A DNA stretch of 64,000 nucleotides from Noviherbaspirillum galbum (GCF_010974945.1 NZ_JAAIVB010000078.1:1-64000); one strand, 5' to 3'. Positions 42,162 to 51,406 are shown, counted from the stretch's first letter. Numbers and translations are program-made. The notes: a model not told the origin generated them from the sequence alone.

Positions 42162-43049
42162 TTACCAGTTCATCGACCATGAAATGGAAATGCTGCCGCG
42201 GCGAAAATTGCCGTCGCCGGCGCGGTCGTTCCATGGCAGGCGGTTCCCTGCATAGTTGTTGTATTGCACGGTCACGGTCCCGGGATGCCAGTCGAAATAG
42301 CCGAAGCCATAGGTGAAATCAGGATCCCAGGGCTGCTGCTGGTTCTTGTCGGGAAAATAGAAGAAGGTAGCGTTCGCATAAAGGTTGCTCGGCAGCGAAT
42401 AACGGCAACCCACTGAAAACGTGCGCTTGTATCGTTGCGTGGCAAGCGTTTTCAGGTCGAGATAGCGCGGCGTCGCGTTGGCATTGACGCTGCAATTCAC
42501 ATCATGCGTTTCATCCGCCTTGAATATCGGGTCCAGTTCTTCCGGCAGCTTGAACTTGTAGCCGAGAGAGATGTTCCCCTGGCGGAACAGGGAAAACGGA
42601 TGGCCTTGGGCTGGATGAATGCGGTTGCCGGAGTAATTGCCATAGACGAGGCTGAAGGTGTTCGGATGCCAGTCGTCGTATCCAAAGGTGTAGGTGAATT
42701 CTGGGTTCCATGGCTGCCGGCCGGAAAGCACATAGCGGTAGAACGTCATGCCGGCGAACCAGTAGTCGGCCGACTGCCAGCGCAACTCAGCCTGCATCGT
42801 CGGTGAGACCGGCGGCGAGCCTTGGGTCGACTTGCCCGTCGGATTGCGTTCTCCCGTCTTCAGCGGCAGGTCGAATGCCAGCCGCAGCTTCAGCGTCGGC
42901 GCCTGCTCTTCCCCGTCCGGCGGCTTGGGCCGCGGCACGAAGGGATCGTTCCATTCCCGGACCTGCGCCATTGCAGCGGAACAGGCAAGCGAGAACGATG
43001 CGGCCATTACTGCCATTACAGCCATATTGCAGATCGTTTCCTGCATCAT
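42162..43049 (-). CDS. Outer-membrane beta-barrel protein with internal repeat
   Basis: A 295-residue exported protein, signal ending SAAMAQ. The mature part is rich in aromatic beta strands and ends SISISWSMNW, like an outer-membrane barrel. It carries an internal duplication: PWNPEFTYTFGYDDWHPNT with NYSGNRI in the first half and PWDPDFTYGFGYFDWHPGT with NNYAGNRL in the second. The start overlaps the phosphatase stop (ATGA), and a 103-base gap separates it from the STAS gene. A pore or anchor for the exported polymer is an inference from position. Confidence 0.75.
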   Translation of the reverse strand: MMQETICNMAVMAVMAASFSLACSAAMAQVREWNDPFVPRPKPPDGEEQAPTLKLRLAFDLPLKTGERNPTGKSTQGSPPVSPTMQAELRWQSADYWFAGMTFYRYVLSGRQPWNPEFTYTFGYDDWHPNTFSLVYGNYSGNRIHPAQGHPFSLFRQGNISLGYKFKLPEELDPIFKADETHDVNCSVNANATPRYLDLKTLATQRYKRTFSVGCRYSLPSNLYANATFFYFPDKNQQQPWDPDFTYGFGYFDWHPGTVTVQYNNYAGNRLPWNDRAGDGNFRRGSISISWSMNW

Positions 43050-44413
43050 GAGGGCGTATTGACTTGGCCGGTCAGGCGTCCGCGGTACTCCAGGGCGAGA
43101 AAAGTGATGTCGTCCGAAAATCCCCTGTTCCTTCCATGCCATTCCAGCAGGGCCTGCTCCAGGCGCTTCTTCGCCTGGTCGAGCGGGGCGTCGGCGAAAT
43201 CCGAAAGGATGCGTTCGAATCGTTGCCGGCCGAAGGGGGCCTGGTCCGGATTTTCACAGTCCAGGATGCCATCCGAATACAGGAAGAGGCGGGAACCCGT
43301 CTGCAGATGAAAGCCGCATGCGTCGTACTCGGCATCCGGGAACATGCCGATGGGAAGGCCGCCTTCGCCGATGGCGCTGACCTGCCCCGAACCGGGCGCG
43401 ATCATCAGGGGATGAGGATGGCCCGCCTGCACCAGTGCGCCTTCGCCGGTCTCGGCATCGATCACGCCGATGACCATGGTTGCGTAGAGGCCGCTTTCAT
43501 TCAGGGATAGGAAGCGCCTGTTGCACTCGCCGGCGATCATCCTGATCGCGCGTCGCAAATCGCCGTTCATTCGTTGCAGGTATGCCGCCATGTCGAACCT
43601 TGCGGCGGACAGCTGGCGCTGCATGCCGAACGCCAGGAGGGCGGATGCAACGCCGTGGCCCGCCACATCGCAGACATGGAAGCAGAGATAGCGCTGGTCA
43701 AGGGGGAAGTAATCGAACAGGTCGCCGCTGAGATAGCTCGAGGCGCGGAACAACCAGTCGAAGGTGACATTGAAGACGCGCTTGTAGGCAGGAAGGAAGC
43801 GGTGCTGGAGCTCGCGCGCAAGCTCCATTTCTTCGCTGAGCCGGCGGTAAGTCAGGTCCAGCTCGTGATGCCGGCGCTCGAGTGCTTCCTGCAGCCGGAT
43901 TCTTTCGCGTTCCAGTTCCGATTCCTTGCGCCGGGCGCTGAAGAGGGTGCGCACGACTTGCGAAAGTTGCCTGAGGGCGTCCAGCTGCCAGTTATCCAAA
44001 GCTTGCGGCCGGTCGGACAGGACGCACACCGTTCCCAGCTTGTACCCCTCGTCGCTGACGACGGGAGCGCCGGCGTACACGCGGATCGCCAGCGGTCCGG
44101 TAACGAAGGGATTGCTGGCAAAGCGCTCGTCGGCCAGCATGTCCGGAACGTAGAAGACGTCGTCCTGCTGGATGGTGTAGCTGCAGAAGCTGATGTCGCG
44201 CGAAATTTCCTGGACGTCGAGGCCGCGCGCCGCCTTGATCCACTGGCGCTTGCCGTCAAGCACGGTCACCATGCCATAGGGCACGCCGCAGATCTTGGCG
44301 GCCAGCGAGGCTATTTCGTCGAAGACGACTTCGAAAGGCGTGTCCAGCAAGCCGTGGCTATACAGGTTTTCGAGCCGGGCCGATTCGTCGGTGAGTATGG
44401 ATGAGCTTGCCAT
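43046..44413 (-). CDS. GAF-SpoIIE (PP2C) phosphatase
   Basis: A 455-residue cytosolic phosphatase. A GAF domain (about 20-165) contains WIKAARGLDVQEISRDISFC and YAGAPVVSDEGYKLGTVCV. A coiled-coil linker (about 165-205) leads to the SpoIIE-type PP2C domain with metal-binding residues in SGDLFDYF, CDVAGHGVASALLAF, YSDGILDCENP and GFSDDITFLAL. It should dephosphorylate the STAS partner in response to a signal sensed by GAF. First gene of the eight-gene operon. Confidence 0.92.
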   Translation of the reverse strand: MASSSILTDESARLENLYSHGLLDTPFEVVFDEIASLAAKICGVPYGMVTVLDGKRQWIKAARGLDVQEISRDISFCSYTIQQDDVFYVPDMLADERFASNPFVTGPLAIRVYAGAPVVSDEGYKLGTVCVLSDRPQALDNWQLDALRQLSQVVRTLFSARRKESELERERIRLQEALERRHHELDLTYRRLSEEMELARELQHRFLPAYKRVFNVTFDWLFRASSYLSGDLFDYFPLDQRYLCFHVCDVAGHGVASALLAFGMQRQLSAARFDMAAYLQRMNGDLRRAIRMIAGECNRRFLSLNESGLYATMVIGVIDAETGEGALVQAGHPHPLMIAPGSGQVSAIGEGGLPIGMFPDAEYDACGFHLQTGSRLFLYSDGILDCENPDQAPFGRQRFERILSDFADAPLDQAKKRLEQALLEWHGRNRGFSDDITFLALEYRGRLTGQVNTPS

Positions 44414-44544
44414 GGCGGAAAGAGGTTTTCCGCTATGACATGCTGGATCGGTGATGGTTCTGGCAACGAAATGCCGCCATCGGCATGGCTGGATGCCGGG
44501 CCGGGAAGTTCAGGCGCGCCGGTCGCCGTCACAGGACGGGAAGG

Positions 44545-44949
44545 TCAGCAATTGCCCTTCTTGGCCTGGCCGGGCGGGCAGAAATGTCCGCGCTGTTCCT
44601 GCACCGGGACCTTGACCTGTTCGACGACGGTACGGCAACGTTGAACCGTCTGGTAGGACGTACCGCGGGCACTGCCTTGCGCGGCCATGCGGTCGCCGAC
44701 GACTGCCCCTGTGGCGGCGCCCACCGCGGTTGCCACCGTCTTGCCGCTTCCGCCGCCAACCTGATTGCCGAGGATGCCACCCGCGACGCCGCCGACGATC
44801 GCCCCGCCGATTCCCTGGGAGGAAGTCTGCACGGGGACCTGTTCATTCCAGCATTCCTGGCGCGGTTGTTCGACTATCTGGTAGGAGGTTGCGCTGGCCA
44901 GCGCGGGAACGGCAATGATGGAAGCAATGGCAATAAATTTGTTCAGCAT
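44545..44949 (-). CDS. Glycine-zipper 2TM outer-membrane protein
   Basis: A 134-residue exported protein with signal MLNKFIAIASIIAVPALASA and a glycine zipper, GGAIVGGVAGGILGNQVGGG then GAATGAVVGDRMA, as in the 17-kDa surface antigen/SlyB group. It has three Cys in the flanks (QECWNE, QRCRTV, GHFCPP). Probably an envelope-stress or integrity protein. It lies upstream of the phosphatase on the same strand with a 131-base gap, so it may or may not share a promoter. Confidence 0.85.
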   Translation of the reverse strand: MLNKFIAIASIIAVPALASATSYQIVEQPRQECWNEQVPVQTSSQGIGGAIVGGVAGGILGNQVGGGSGKTVATAVGAATGAVVGDRMAAQGSARGTSYQTVQRCRTVVEQVKVPVQEQRGHFCPPGQAKKGNC

Positions 44950-45196
44950 GATTTCCTCTCGTCTGCTTTGGGCCTTAGCATGGTCGGCACGACTCGTTCG
45001 GCGTGCGCTTCAAGGTTCCGTAATTTACAAGACCCCGATCCGATTTGGGTTGCAATATCGCAATTTTATTCCGTGATGGCAATCCGAGTTTTGTAAGCAT
45101 GTGTGAATCGGACCGCCGCCCGGTTTTGATTCCGAGCAAATCGGGCTGGCATTGGGTAAGATGGCCGTTCCAAAAACCAACTTCTTTCCCAGGGTT

Positions 45197-46135
45197 ATGA
45201 CAACATCCAACGACTCTTCATCCATCCGCTTCGATGGTCAGGTTGCAATCGTGACGGGCGCCGGCGGAGGCTTGGGGCGCTCCCATGCCATGCAGCTCGC
45301 GGCACGCGGCGCAAAGGTCGTGGTGAACGACCTGGGTGTCGCGCGCGACGGCAGCGGCAGCGCGCTCTCGGCTGCCGAACGCGTGGTCGAAGAGATCCGC
45401 GCCGCGGGCGGCGAGGCGATCGCGAACGCATCATCGGTCACCGATCCCGCCGCCGTGCAGGAAATGGTCGACCAGGCCATGCGGCAATGGGGACGGGTCG
45501 ATATCCTGGTCAACAATGCCGGCTTCTTGCGCGACAAGACCTTTTCCAAGATGACCCTCGACGACTTCCGCACCATCGTGGACGTCCACCTGATGGGTGC
45601 GGTGTATTGCACGAAGGCCGTGTGGGAAATCATGAAGCAGCAGAATTACGGCCGCATCGTCATGACCACTTCCTCCTCCGGCCTCTTCGGCAATTTCGGG
45701 CAAGCGAATTATGGAGCGGCAAAGATGGCCTTGGTCGGACTGATGCAGACCCTCGCGCTCGAAGGGGAAAAATACAATGTCCGCGTCAATTGCCTCGCGC
45801 CGACGGCGGCCACCCGCATGACCGAAGGCATCATGACACCGGAAATCCTCGCCATGCTGGCGCCGGAAGCCGTCACGCCGGGCCTCATTTATCTCGTGTC
45901 GCCCAACGGCCCGACCAAGACCGTGTTGTGCGCGGGCGCCGGGACCTTTTCCCGTTCCAACATCACGCTTACGGACGGCGTCCACGTCGGTTCAGGCGCT
46001 AGTTCGCCCGAGCGGCTCGCCGCGCAGGAGGAGCGGCTCGCGGACCGCGAGGGCGAGATCGTGCCCCGCTCCGGCATGCAGCAGGGACAGATGGAAGTCG
46101 GAAAGGCGATGGCCGCAAAATCCGGCGCTGCCTGA
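45197..46135 (+). CDS. Short-chain dehydrogenase, HSD17B4-like
   Basis: A 312-residue SDR similar to the dehydrogenase part of peroxisomal multifunctional enzyme type 2, acting on 3-hydroxyacyl-CoA. The NAD site is TGAGGGLGRSHAM with NDLGVARDGSG; structural NNAGFLRDKTF; catalytic Ser and YGAAK in TTSSSGLFGNFGQANYGAAK. The C-terminal 60 residues extend beyond a usual SDR. ATG at 45197 follows AGGG; an earlier in-frame start exists at 45152 or 45161. Role in fatty-acid degradation is by family. Confidence 0.88.
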   Translation: MTTSNDSSSIRFDGQVAIVTGAGGGLGRSHAMQLAARGAKVVVNDLGVARDGSGSALSAAERVVEEIRAAGGEAIANASSVTDPAAVQEMVDQAMRQWGRVDILVNNAGFLRDKTFSKMTLDDFRTIVDVHLMGAVYCTKAVWEIMKQQNYGRIVMTTSSSGLFGNFGQANYGAAKMALVGLMQTLALEGEKYNVRVNCLAPTAATRMTEGIMTPEILAMLAPEAVTPGLIYLVSPNGPTKTVLCAGAGTFSRSNITLTDGVHVGSGASSPERLAAQEERLADREGEIVPRSGMQQGQMEVGKAMAAKSGAA

Positions 46136-46153
46136 ATGGGCCAGCAATGATCG

Positions 46154-46187
46154 GGTTGCTGGCGGGGACCAAGCCGCGCCGGCAACC
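46154..46187. terminator. Hairpin between convergent genes
   Basis: Arms GGTTGCTGGCG and CGCCGGCAACC pair at 10 of 11 positions with a 12-base loop, between the SDR and phzF 3' ends. No T run on either side, so termination is possible but unproven. Confidence 0.4.
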
Positions 46188-46228
46188 TCCTTGAGTATGG
46201 CGAAGAAGTGGGGTGCGCTGTCGGCAGG

Positions 46229-47107
46229 CTACAGGCCCAGCGTGCCGTCGACGCAAGTCACAGCATTGCCGCCGACGCGTATCCTCTCGCCGGAAATGGC
46301 AAGCCGGAGCGTTCCGGCACGTCCAACCGCCGCGCCCTGCGTGGCGAGAAATTCACTTCCGAATCTGGACACTTGCCCGGTGTGGCGTATGTAGGCGGCA
46401 ACACAACCGTTTCCGCTGCCGCATACCGGATCTTCATCGATACCATGAGCGGGCGCGAACGCGCGGACCTCGATGCCCGCATGCGTGCCCGGTGCATGCT
46501 CGCCGAAGACGACGACCCCGGTATGGCGGCCCGCGATGTCCTGGCGTTTCATGCGCTGCAGGTCTGGCCGGACGGCAAGGACTGCCTGTGCGGCGGGAAG
46601 CTGCGCGATGATCCAGCGCGCGCCGACATCCACCAGGAGAGGCGCCCTGCCCGGCTCCAGCGGCGAGCCGATGATGGCTTCGAGTTCCCGGGCCTGATCC
46701 CCGTCCAGCGCGGCAATGCGCGGCTCGGGCAGGTCGAAGTGTATCCAGCGATTGCCGTCGCTGGCCTGCTCCACGTTCAACCGGATGAGTCCCGCCTTGC
46801 ATTGCTGGACAAGGATACCGTTCCTGGCCTCCACCTTGCCCGCTTCGAGAAGCGCATGCGCCGTGCCTATCGTCGGATGGCCGGCGAAGGGCAATTCAGC
46901 GCCCGGCGTAAAGATCCGCACATGGTAATCCGCTCCCTGCGCTGTGACGGGAATGACGAATGTCGTTTCCGAAAGGTTGGTCCAGCGCGCGATCTGCTGC
47001 ATCTGCTCCGGGGAAAGACCGCTTGCATCCATGACCACGGCAACGGGGTTGCCCTGGAACGGCGTCGTCGTGAAGACGTCCACGGTCTTGAACGGCACTC
47101 TTGCCAT
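46229..47107 (-). CDS. PhzF family epimerase/isomerase
   Basis: A 292-residue PhzF-fold protein. The family signatures are VDVFTTTPFQGNPVAVV, the catalytic Glu47 in NLSETTFV, FAGHPTIGTAHAL, and late DEDPVCGSGNGCVAAY. No phenazine genes are nearby, so it is one of the widespread stand-alone members of unknown substrate. ATG at 47107 follows AGGAAAG. Confidence 0.9.
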   Translation of the reverse strand: MARVPFKTVDVFTTTPFQGNPVAVVMDASGLSPEQMQQIARWTNLSETTFVIPVTAQGADYHVRIFTPGAELPFAGHPTIGTAHALLEAGKVEARNGILVQQCKAGLIRLNVEQASDGNRWIHFDLPEPRIAALDGDQARELEAIIGSPLEPGRAPLLVDVGARWIIAQLPAAQAVLAVRPDLQRMKRQDIAGRHTGVVVFGEHAPGTHAGIEVRAFAPAHGIDEDPVCGSGNGCVAAYIRHTGQVSRFGSEFLATQGAAVGRAGTLRLAISGERIRVGGNAVTCVDGTLGL

Positions 47108-47377
47108 GATGATTCTTTCCTTCCTGCGGTGTCGGTTGGTCGTGTCCGTGCTCTTGCATGGCGGCCACGATGGGAAGTGAAAGTGTAGTCGCCGGCGCGC
47201 GATGGCCACAGTGCCAGTTTGACGTTTCCCTGCCGGTACTGTATTGCTCGCTTGCCGGCAAGTGTACTGGCCCGATCGCATCGATGCCTGCACAGCTAAC
47301 CGACATCCATCAACTTCAGGGAACTGGCTTTTTATACAGTAGTCTTAAACGAACATCATTTGTTTCTGGAGTTGAAG

Positions 47378-47602
47378 ATGGACAAGCGAACGCAGGAAAA
47401 CGCGCAGGAAAGCAACATGATCAAGGATCCGAAGGATTGGACCACGGGAGATGAGCCGATGACGGGCGCCCAGCGTTCCTATCTGCAGACCCTGGCGGAA
47501 GAAGCGCACGAGGAGGTCGACGGCAACATGACCAAGGCACAGGCGGCGCAACGCATCGACGAATTGCAGCGCAAGACGGGCCGGGGAAAGGAAGGTCATT
47601 AA
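47378..47602 (+). CDS. DUF3072 family protein
   Basis: A 74-residue hydrophilic protein: IKDPKDWTTGDEPMTGAQRSYLQTL then MTKAQAAQRIDELQ. This matches DUF3072, a small helical family of unknown role. GGAG lies 8 bases before the ATG. It is divergently placed from phzF. Confidence 0.85.
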   Translation: MDKRTQENAQESNMIKDPKDWTTGDEPMTGAQRSYLQTLAEEAHEEVDGNMTKAQAAQRIDELQRKTGRGKEGH

Positions 47603-47713
47603 GCGCCGGCTTGAGCATTAAGGCTCAGGCCTTGAGGTTTAAGTTTGAAGCTTGATAATGCAACCGCGATCCCTTGCGGGCACCGTGATGCCCGCAATGG
47701 GTTCATTTCCCGA

Positions 47714-49009
47714 TCAGGGTGATTCCGCCGCCGCGTCCGTCACGGACCGCATGCCTGACAGGACAGCCGTGGCAAGCACGATCAGCACAAGGAGGCATCC
47801 GCTGTACGCAAAGAGCGCGCGCAGGCTGATGCTGCGCAACAGCCATCCCGTCACGGACGAGGACATCGGCGCCACTCCCATCATGATGAACATGAACAGC
47901 GCCATGGTGCGGCCCATCATCGACGGCTTGATCCGGCGCTGCAGCCAGCTGAACACCATGACCTGAAGGTAGCCGCCAAGAAGCCCGATCGCCAGGAGGA
48001 GCGGAAGTCCCTGCCATGTCGCCCGGATCAGTCCCAGCGGCACGAACAGCAAGCCGATCACGCCGTCGAGCAGCAGGATCGTGGCGCCGAAGCCGATGAT
48101 GCGCAGGCCGGGTCGTGCGATCGAGGCCACCATGCCGGCCAGGCTTCCTGCTCCATACGCGCCGGCGAGCATGCCGAGCGCGGATGCGCTGCTGCCCACC
48201 TCATGCGCCAGCACGGGGATCGCTACCTGGATCGGTCCGCTGATGAACAAGGCCACGGCCGCCCAGTAGCAGAAGCATGTGCGCAGGCTCGCATCGCGCC
48301 ACACGTACGCCAGGCCGCTGCTCACGGCACTCCATACCTTTTCCTTTACCGCCGCAACGGGCCCGACGGGATCACGGGTAACGACCTTCGACAAGGTCCA
48401 TGCGGAAACGATGAAGCTCAAGGCATCGACCGCGAATGCCGCGGCAACGCCCGCCGAATCCGGCATGGCATCCGCAGCCTTCGCGCCCTGGCCGAACACG
48501 GCGATCAGCACGCCGGCGAACAGCGGCCCGAGGAACATCGAAAGCTGGCGCGCGCCCATCATGATGCCGTTTGCCTTGCCGAGCCATTCGCGCGGCACGA
48601 CGTGCGGCATGATCGACGTCGCCGCCGGTAGGCTGAATGCGGTGGCAAGGCCGATGGCGAGGGCCAGCCCATCGATCAGCCAGAGGGACCGGCAATCGAA
48701 GAACACGACAAGCGCCAGCGCGCCGAGCAGGGCGGTATTCACATGCTTCGTCAGCAACAGCACGCTTTTAGGCGAAAACCGATCCACCAGCGCGCCGCCC
48801 ACGAGGATAAACAGCGCACGCGGTACTGCCATCAAGGCCATCACCGTTCCCAGCGCAAGCGTGTCGCCGGTCAGCGTCAGCACCAGCCACGGCAGGGCGA
48901 TCATGGTGAACTGGTCGCCGAGCTGGGAGATCAGCGCGCCGCCGAACAGCCAGCGGAAACTCGCGCTTGCAAAGAGGCTTGGCCCCTGTTTTTCCTGTGT
49001 CGCTTTCAT
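47714..49009 (-). CDS. MFS transporter
   Basis: A 431-residue inner-membrane protein of the major facilitator superfamily with about 12 helices. Typical parts are FRWLFGGALISQLGDQFTMIALPW, GGALVDRFSPKSVLLL (motif A-like loop) and PFASGVL-like repeats in the second half. The group resembles the macrolide/multidrug MefA-type and enterobactin exporters. It starts within the stop of the MerR gene (ATGA overlap), so it is translationally coupled to, and probably controlled by, that regulator. Substrate unknown. Confidence 0.88.
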   Translation of the reverse strand: MKATQEKQGPSLFASASFRWLFGGALISQLGDQFTMIALPWLVLTLTGDTLALGTVMALMAVPRALFILVGGALVDRFSPKSVLLLTKHVNTALLGALALVVFFDCRSLWLIDGLALAIGLATAFSLPAATSIMPHVVPREWLGKANGIMMGARQLSMFLGPLFAGVLIAVFGQGAKAADAMPDSAGVAAAFAVDALSFIVSAWTLSKVVTRDPVGPVAAVKEKVWSAVSSGLAYVWRDASLRTCFCYWAAVALFISGPIQVAIPVLAHEVGSSASALGMLAGAYGAGSLAGMVASIARPGLRIIGFGATILLLDGVIGLLFVPLGLIRATWQGLPLLLAIGLLGGYLQVMVFSWLQRRIKPSMMGRTMALFMFIMMGVAPMSSSVTGWLLRSISLRALFAYSGCLLVLIVLATAVLSGMRSVTDAAAESP

Positions 49010-50043
49010 TTTTTCTCCTTTCCCTGCCAATGCGAGATGGCCAGCGTGACGAACTCCATGGTCTGCGCGGCGAAGCCGCTGCCTGCCATGATGTCCGGTT
49101 CGCGGACATGGATCGCGCGCACTTTTTCGCGCATGACTGGATCGGCGCCCCAGGTGTCCTGGAATACCTTGACCCAGCTTGCGGCCAGCATCTGCGCCTC
49201 GGGAGAAGCCGGGGAAACGCCCTGCTCCTGCAGGTCGTGCGCCCGTGCGATCAGCGAAGGCCACGCGCGGTAATGCGCGAAATAACGCGGCCGGATTTCG
49301 GCGATCGTGGCGGGATCCAGGTGCTTCGCGTACAGGCCGAGACGGTATTCGGCGGTCGCCTCGGTCATGTAGTCGAGCATGGCCCGGTCGACGCCGGTCA
49401 GGCGCTGGATTTCGCTTTGCTCGCGATGCAGGGCATCGAGCTTGTGGATGAGCCGCGAATCTCCGGCCATGTGTTCGAGGGAGTGCACCAGCCACGGCCC
49501 GGCCAGCGCCAGGGCCTCGGGGCTGGCCGGGGAAACGCCGCGCTGCATCAGGTCGCGCACCTGGCCGACGAGGCGTTCGAGGATGGCCGTATGCGTGTTT
49601 TCGCGCGCACGCAAGCGCTGCAGTTCTTCCGGCGTGAAATACCGGTCATAGACTGCCATCATGGCCAAGGTATCCAGCCAGTCGCCGACGTTGGCTTCAT
49701 CCTTGAGATGAACCAGCCGGCGCAGGCTGGCAAGCCGGTCGCGCAGCAGCAGCGCGCGCTCCGCCTGCTGCTCCAGCGCGGCGATCTGCCGGTCGATGAC
49801 CGTGCCGAGATCCGCCGAATCGGACTGCAGCAGCGCGGCGATCTCGGCCAGCGGAATGTCGAGCTGCCGCAATGCCTGGATGCGATGCAGCCGCTCGATG
49901 TCATCGAGGTCATAGAGACGATACCCTGCCCCCGACCGTGCGGATGGCCGGAGCAGTCCGATCTCGTCATAGTGATGCAAGGTGCGCACCGTCAATCCGG
50001 TGCGCCTTGCGAGCTCGCCAACTTTCAGCAGCATGTCAGTCAT
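49006..50043 (-). CDS. MerR-family regulator with two TipAS-like domains
   Basis: A 345-residue regulator. The MerR DNA-binding domain (about 1-110) starts LKVGELARRTGLTVRTLHHYDEIGLL, with dimerisation helix to about 115. Two TipAS-type ligand-binding units follow, each with the repeated phrase (D)LMQRGVSPASPEALALAGPW (about 160-190) and DLQEQGVSPASPEAQMLAASW (about 275-300). TipAS domains bind macrocyclic antibiotics. The gene is first in a two-gene unit with an MFS exporter, under a promoter with the wide spacer that MerR proteins act on. Confidence 0.9.
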   Translation of the reverse strand: MTDMLLKVGELARRTGLTVRTLHHYDEIGLLRPSARSGAGYRLYDLDDIERLHRIQALRQLDIPLAEIAALLQSDSADLGTVIDRQIAALEQQAERALLLRDRLASLRRLVHLKDEANVGDWLDTLAMMAVYDRYFTPEELQRLRARENTHTAILERLVGQVRDLMQRGVSPASPEALALAGPWLVHSLEHMAGDSRLIHKLDALHREQSEIQRLTGVDRAMLDYMTEATAEYRLGLYAKHLDPATIAEIRPRYFAHYRAWPSLIARAHDLQEQGVSPASPEAQMLAASWVKVFQDTWGADPVMREKVRAIHVREPDIMAGSGFAAQTMEFVTLAISHWQGKEKK

Positions 50044-50064
50044 CCCGTCTATCCAACTGCCGAC

Positions 50065-50095
50065 AGCATACAGTCTGACGTAACGTGAGGGTCAA
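50065..50095 (-). promoter_or_regulatory. MerR-type promoter and operator
   Basis: The minus strand has -35 TTGACC and -10 TATGCT separated by 19 bases, the long spacer on which MerR regulators act. Within it lies the dyad CTCACGTTACGTCAG, like the operator of this subfamily. It is 22-52 bases before the regulator ATG, consistent with autoregulation. Confidence 0.75.
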
Positions 50096-50122
50096 GCTGG
50101 CGATGCCTGATTCATCCAGACA

Positions 50123-51406
50123 TCAGGGCGATTGGCGGGAGAACTCCATGATCAGGCGGGTGGCAAGATACAGCCGCGGCTCGATCGAGTCGATGAGGAT
50201 GTATTCGTTGTCGTTGGAATGCGCGCCGAATGCCAGCAAGCCAAACCTTTCCAGCACCGCGTTCTGGTTGTTCAATCCGGCGAATGCCGCGTCGGTGCCG
50301 CCGCCTTGCACAGAGTCGTCGATGATGAGGTTCTTGTCGAGTTCGGCATAGACCCGCTTGGCGATCTCGCCTGCCTTCACTGCGGCCGGCCGCAATTCGA
50401 GGGGCGGGCGTCGGCGTTCGAACTGCATATCGACCTTGGCATCGGGAATGCTCTGCTTCCTCACCGTGTCGCGCAGGCGAGTCTCGAGGGCATCGAAATC
50501 GGAGACGCGGATGGCGCGGGCATCAGCGGCGGCCTGCGCCTCGGCGGGAATGACATTCCTGTTGGTGCCGCCGGAAATCATCGTCCAGTTCATCTTCAAT
50601 CCGCGTGCCGGATCGGAGAAGTCCTTGGTCTGCTGGATCTGGTGCACGAGTTCGTAGATGGCATTTCTCCCGAGCTCGGGAGCGGCGCCCGCATGCGAGG
50701 CCTTGCCGGTCACCTTCATCGTCACCGCCGCGATTCCCGCTGTCGCCAGGGACAAGTGGTCCTTGCTGACGGGAGAGCCTTCGAACGACATCGTCAGGTC
50801 ATGTTCCGCGCCCAGCTTGGTGAACAATGCGCGCGACGCAGGCGAGCTGATTTCCTCGTCGCCGTTGATCAGCACGGTAAGGGTGCCGAAGTCGCGCGCA
50901 TCGAGCGACTTCAGCGTCGCCAGGGTATGCAGGATCACTGCCACGCCCGCCTTGTCATCGCCGATCCCCAGGCCGTAGGCGCGGTTGCCATCGATGCGGA
51001 AGGGCTGCTTGGCAAGCATTCCCTTCAGGTAGACCGTGTCCATGTGCGCGATCAGCAGGATCTTCTTGCTGCCATTGCCCTTGAAGGTGGCGCGCACCAT
51101 GCGGCCGATCTTTTCCGGCGTGTCATGCATGCGATAGGCGTCCTGCCCGGGCTCGATGAATTCTACCTGCCCGCCGAGCGCCTTCAGGCGGTCATGCACG
51201 AGTTGCGAGATGCGGTCCAGGCCTTCCCTGTCCTTGCTTCCGGACTCGATGGACACGAGGTCCTTCAGCGTGGCGAGCAACGGATCCTTCTGCTTCTGCA
51301 CCTGCGCCAGGACGGCGGTATCCGGCGCGGCGGCAGCGGCGGCGCTCCAGCACAAGGCCAGTGCGCTGACGGCGTGGATGAAAAACGGCTTGCGATAGGC
51401 GTGCAT
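50123..51406 (-). CDS. Secreted M20 family metallopeptidase (glutamate carboxypeptidase-like)
   Basis: A 427-residue exported dizinc peptidase of the carboxypeptidase G2 type. A signal peptide ends SAAAAAA. Zinc-site motifs: LLIAHMDTVYLKG, GLGIGDDKAGVAV and LINGDEEISSPAS with the catalytic Glu; the dimerisation domain contains GKASHAGAAPELGRNAIYEL. CPG2-like enzymes release C-terminal glutamate from folates and peptides. It stands alone downstream of the regulator promoter on the same strand. Confidence 0.9.
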   Translation of the reverse strand: MHAYRKPFFIHAVSALALCWSAAAAAAPDTAVLAQVQKQKDPLLATLKDLVSIESGSKDREGLDRISQLVHDRLKALGGQVEFIEPGQDAYRMHDTPEKIGRMVRATFKGNGSKKILLIAHMDTVYLKGMLAKQPFRIDGNRAYGLGIGDDKAGVAVILHTLATLKSLDARDFGTLTVLINGDEEISSPASRALFTKLGAEHDLTMSFEGSPVSKDHLSLATAGIAAVTMKVTGKASHAGAAPELGRNAIYELVHQIQQTKDFSDPARGLKMNWTMISGGTNRNVIPAEAQAAADARAIRVSDFDALETRLRDTVRKQSIPDAKVDMQFERRRPPLELRPAAVKAGEIAKRVYAELDKNLIIDDSVQGGGTDAAFAGLNNQNAVLERFGLLAFGAHSNDNEYILIDSIEPRLYLATRLIMEFSRQSP

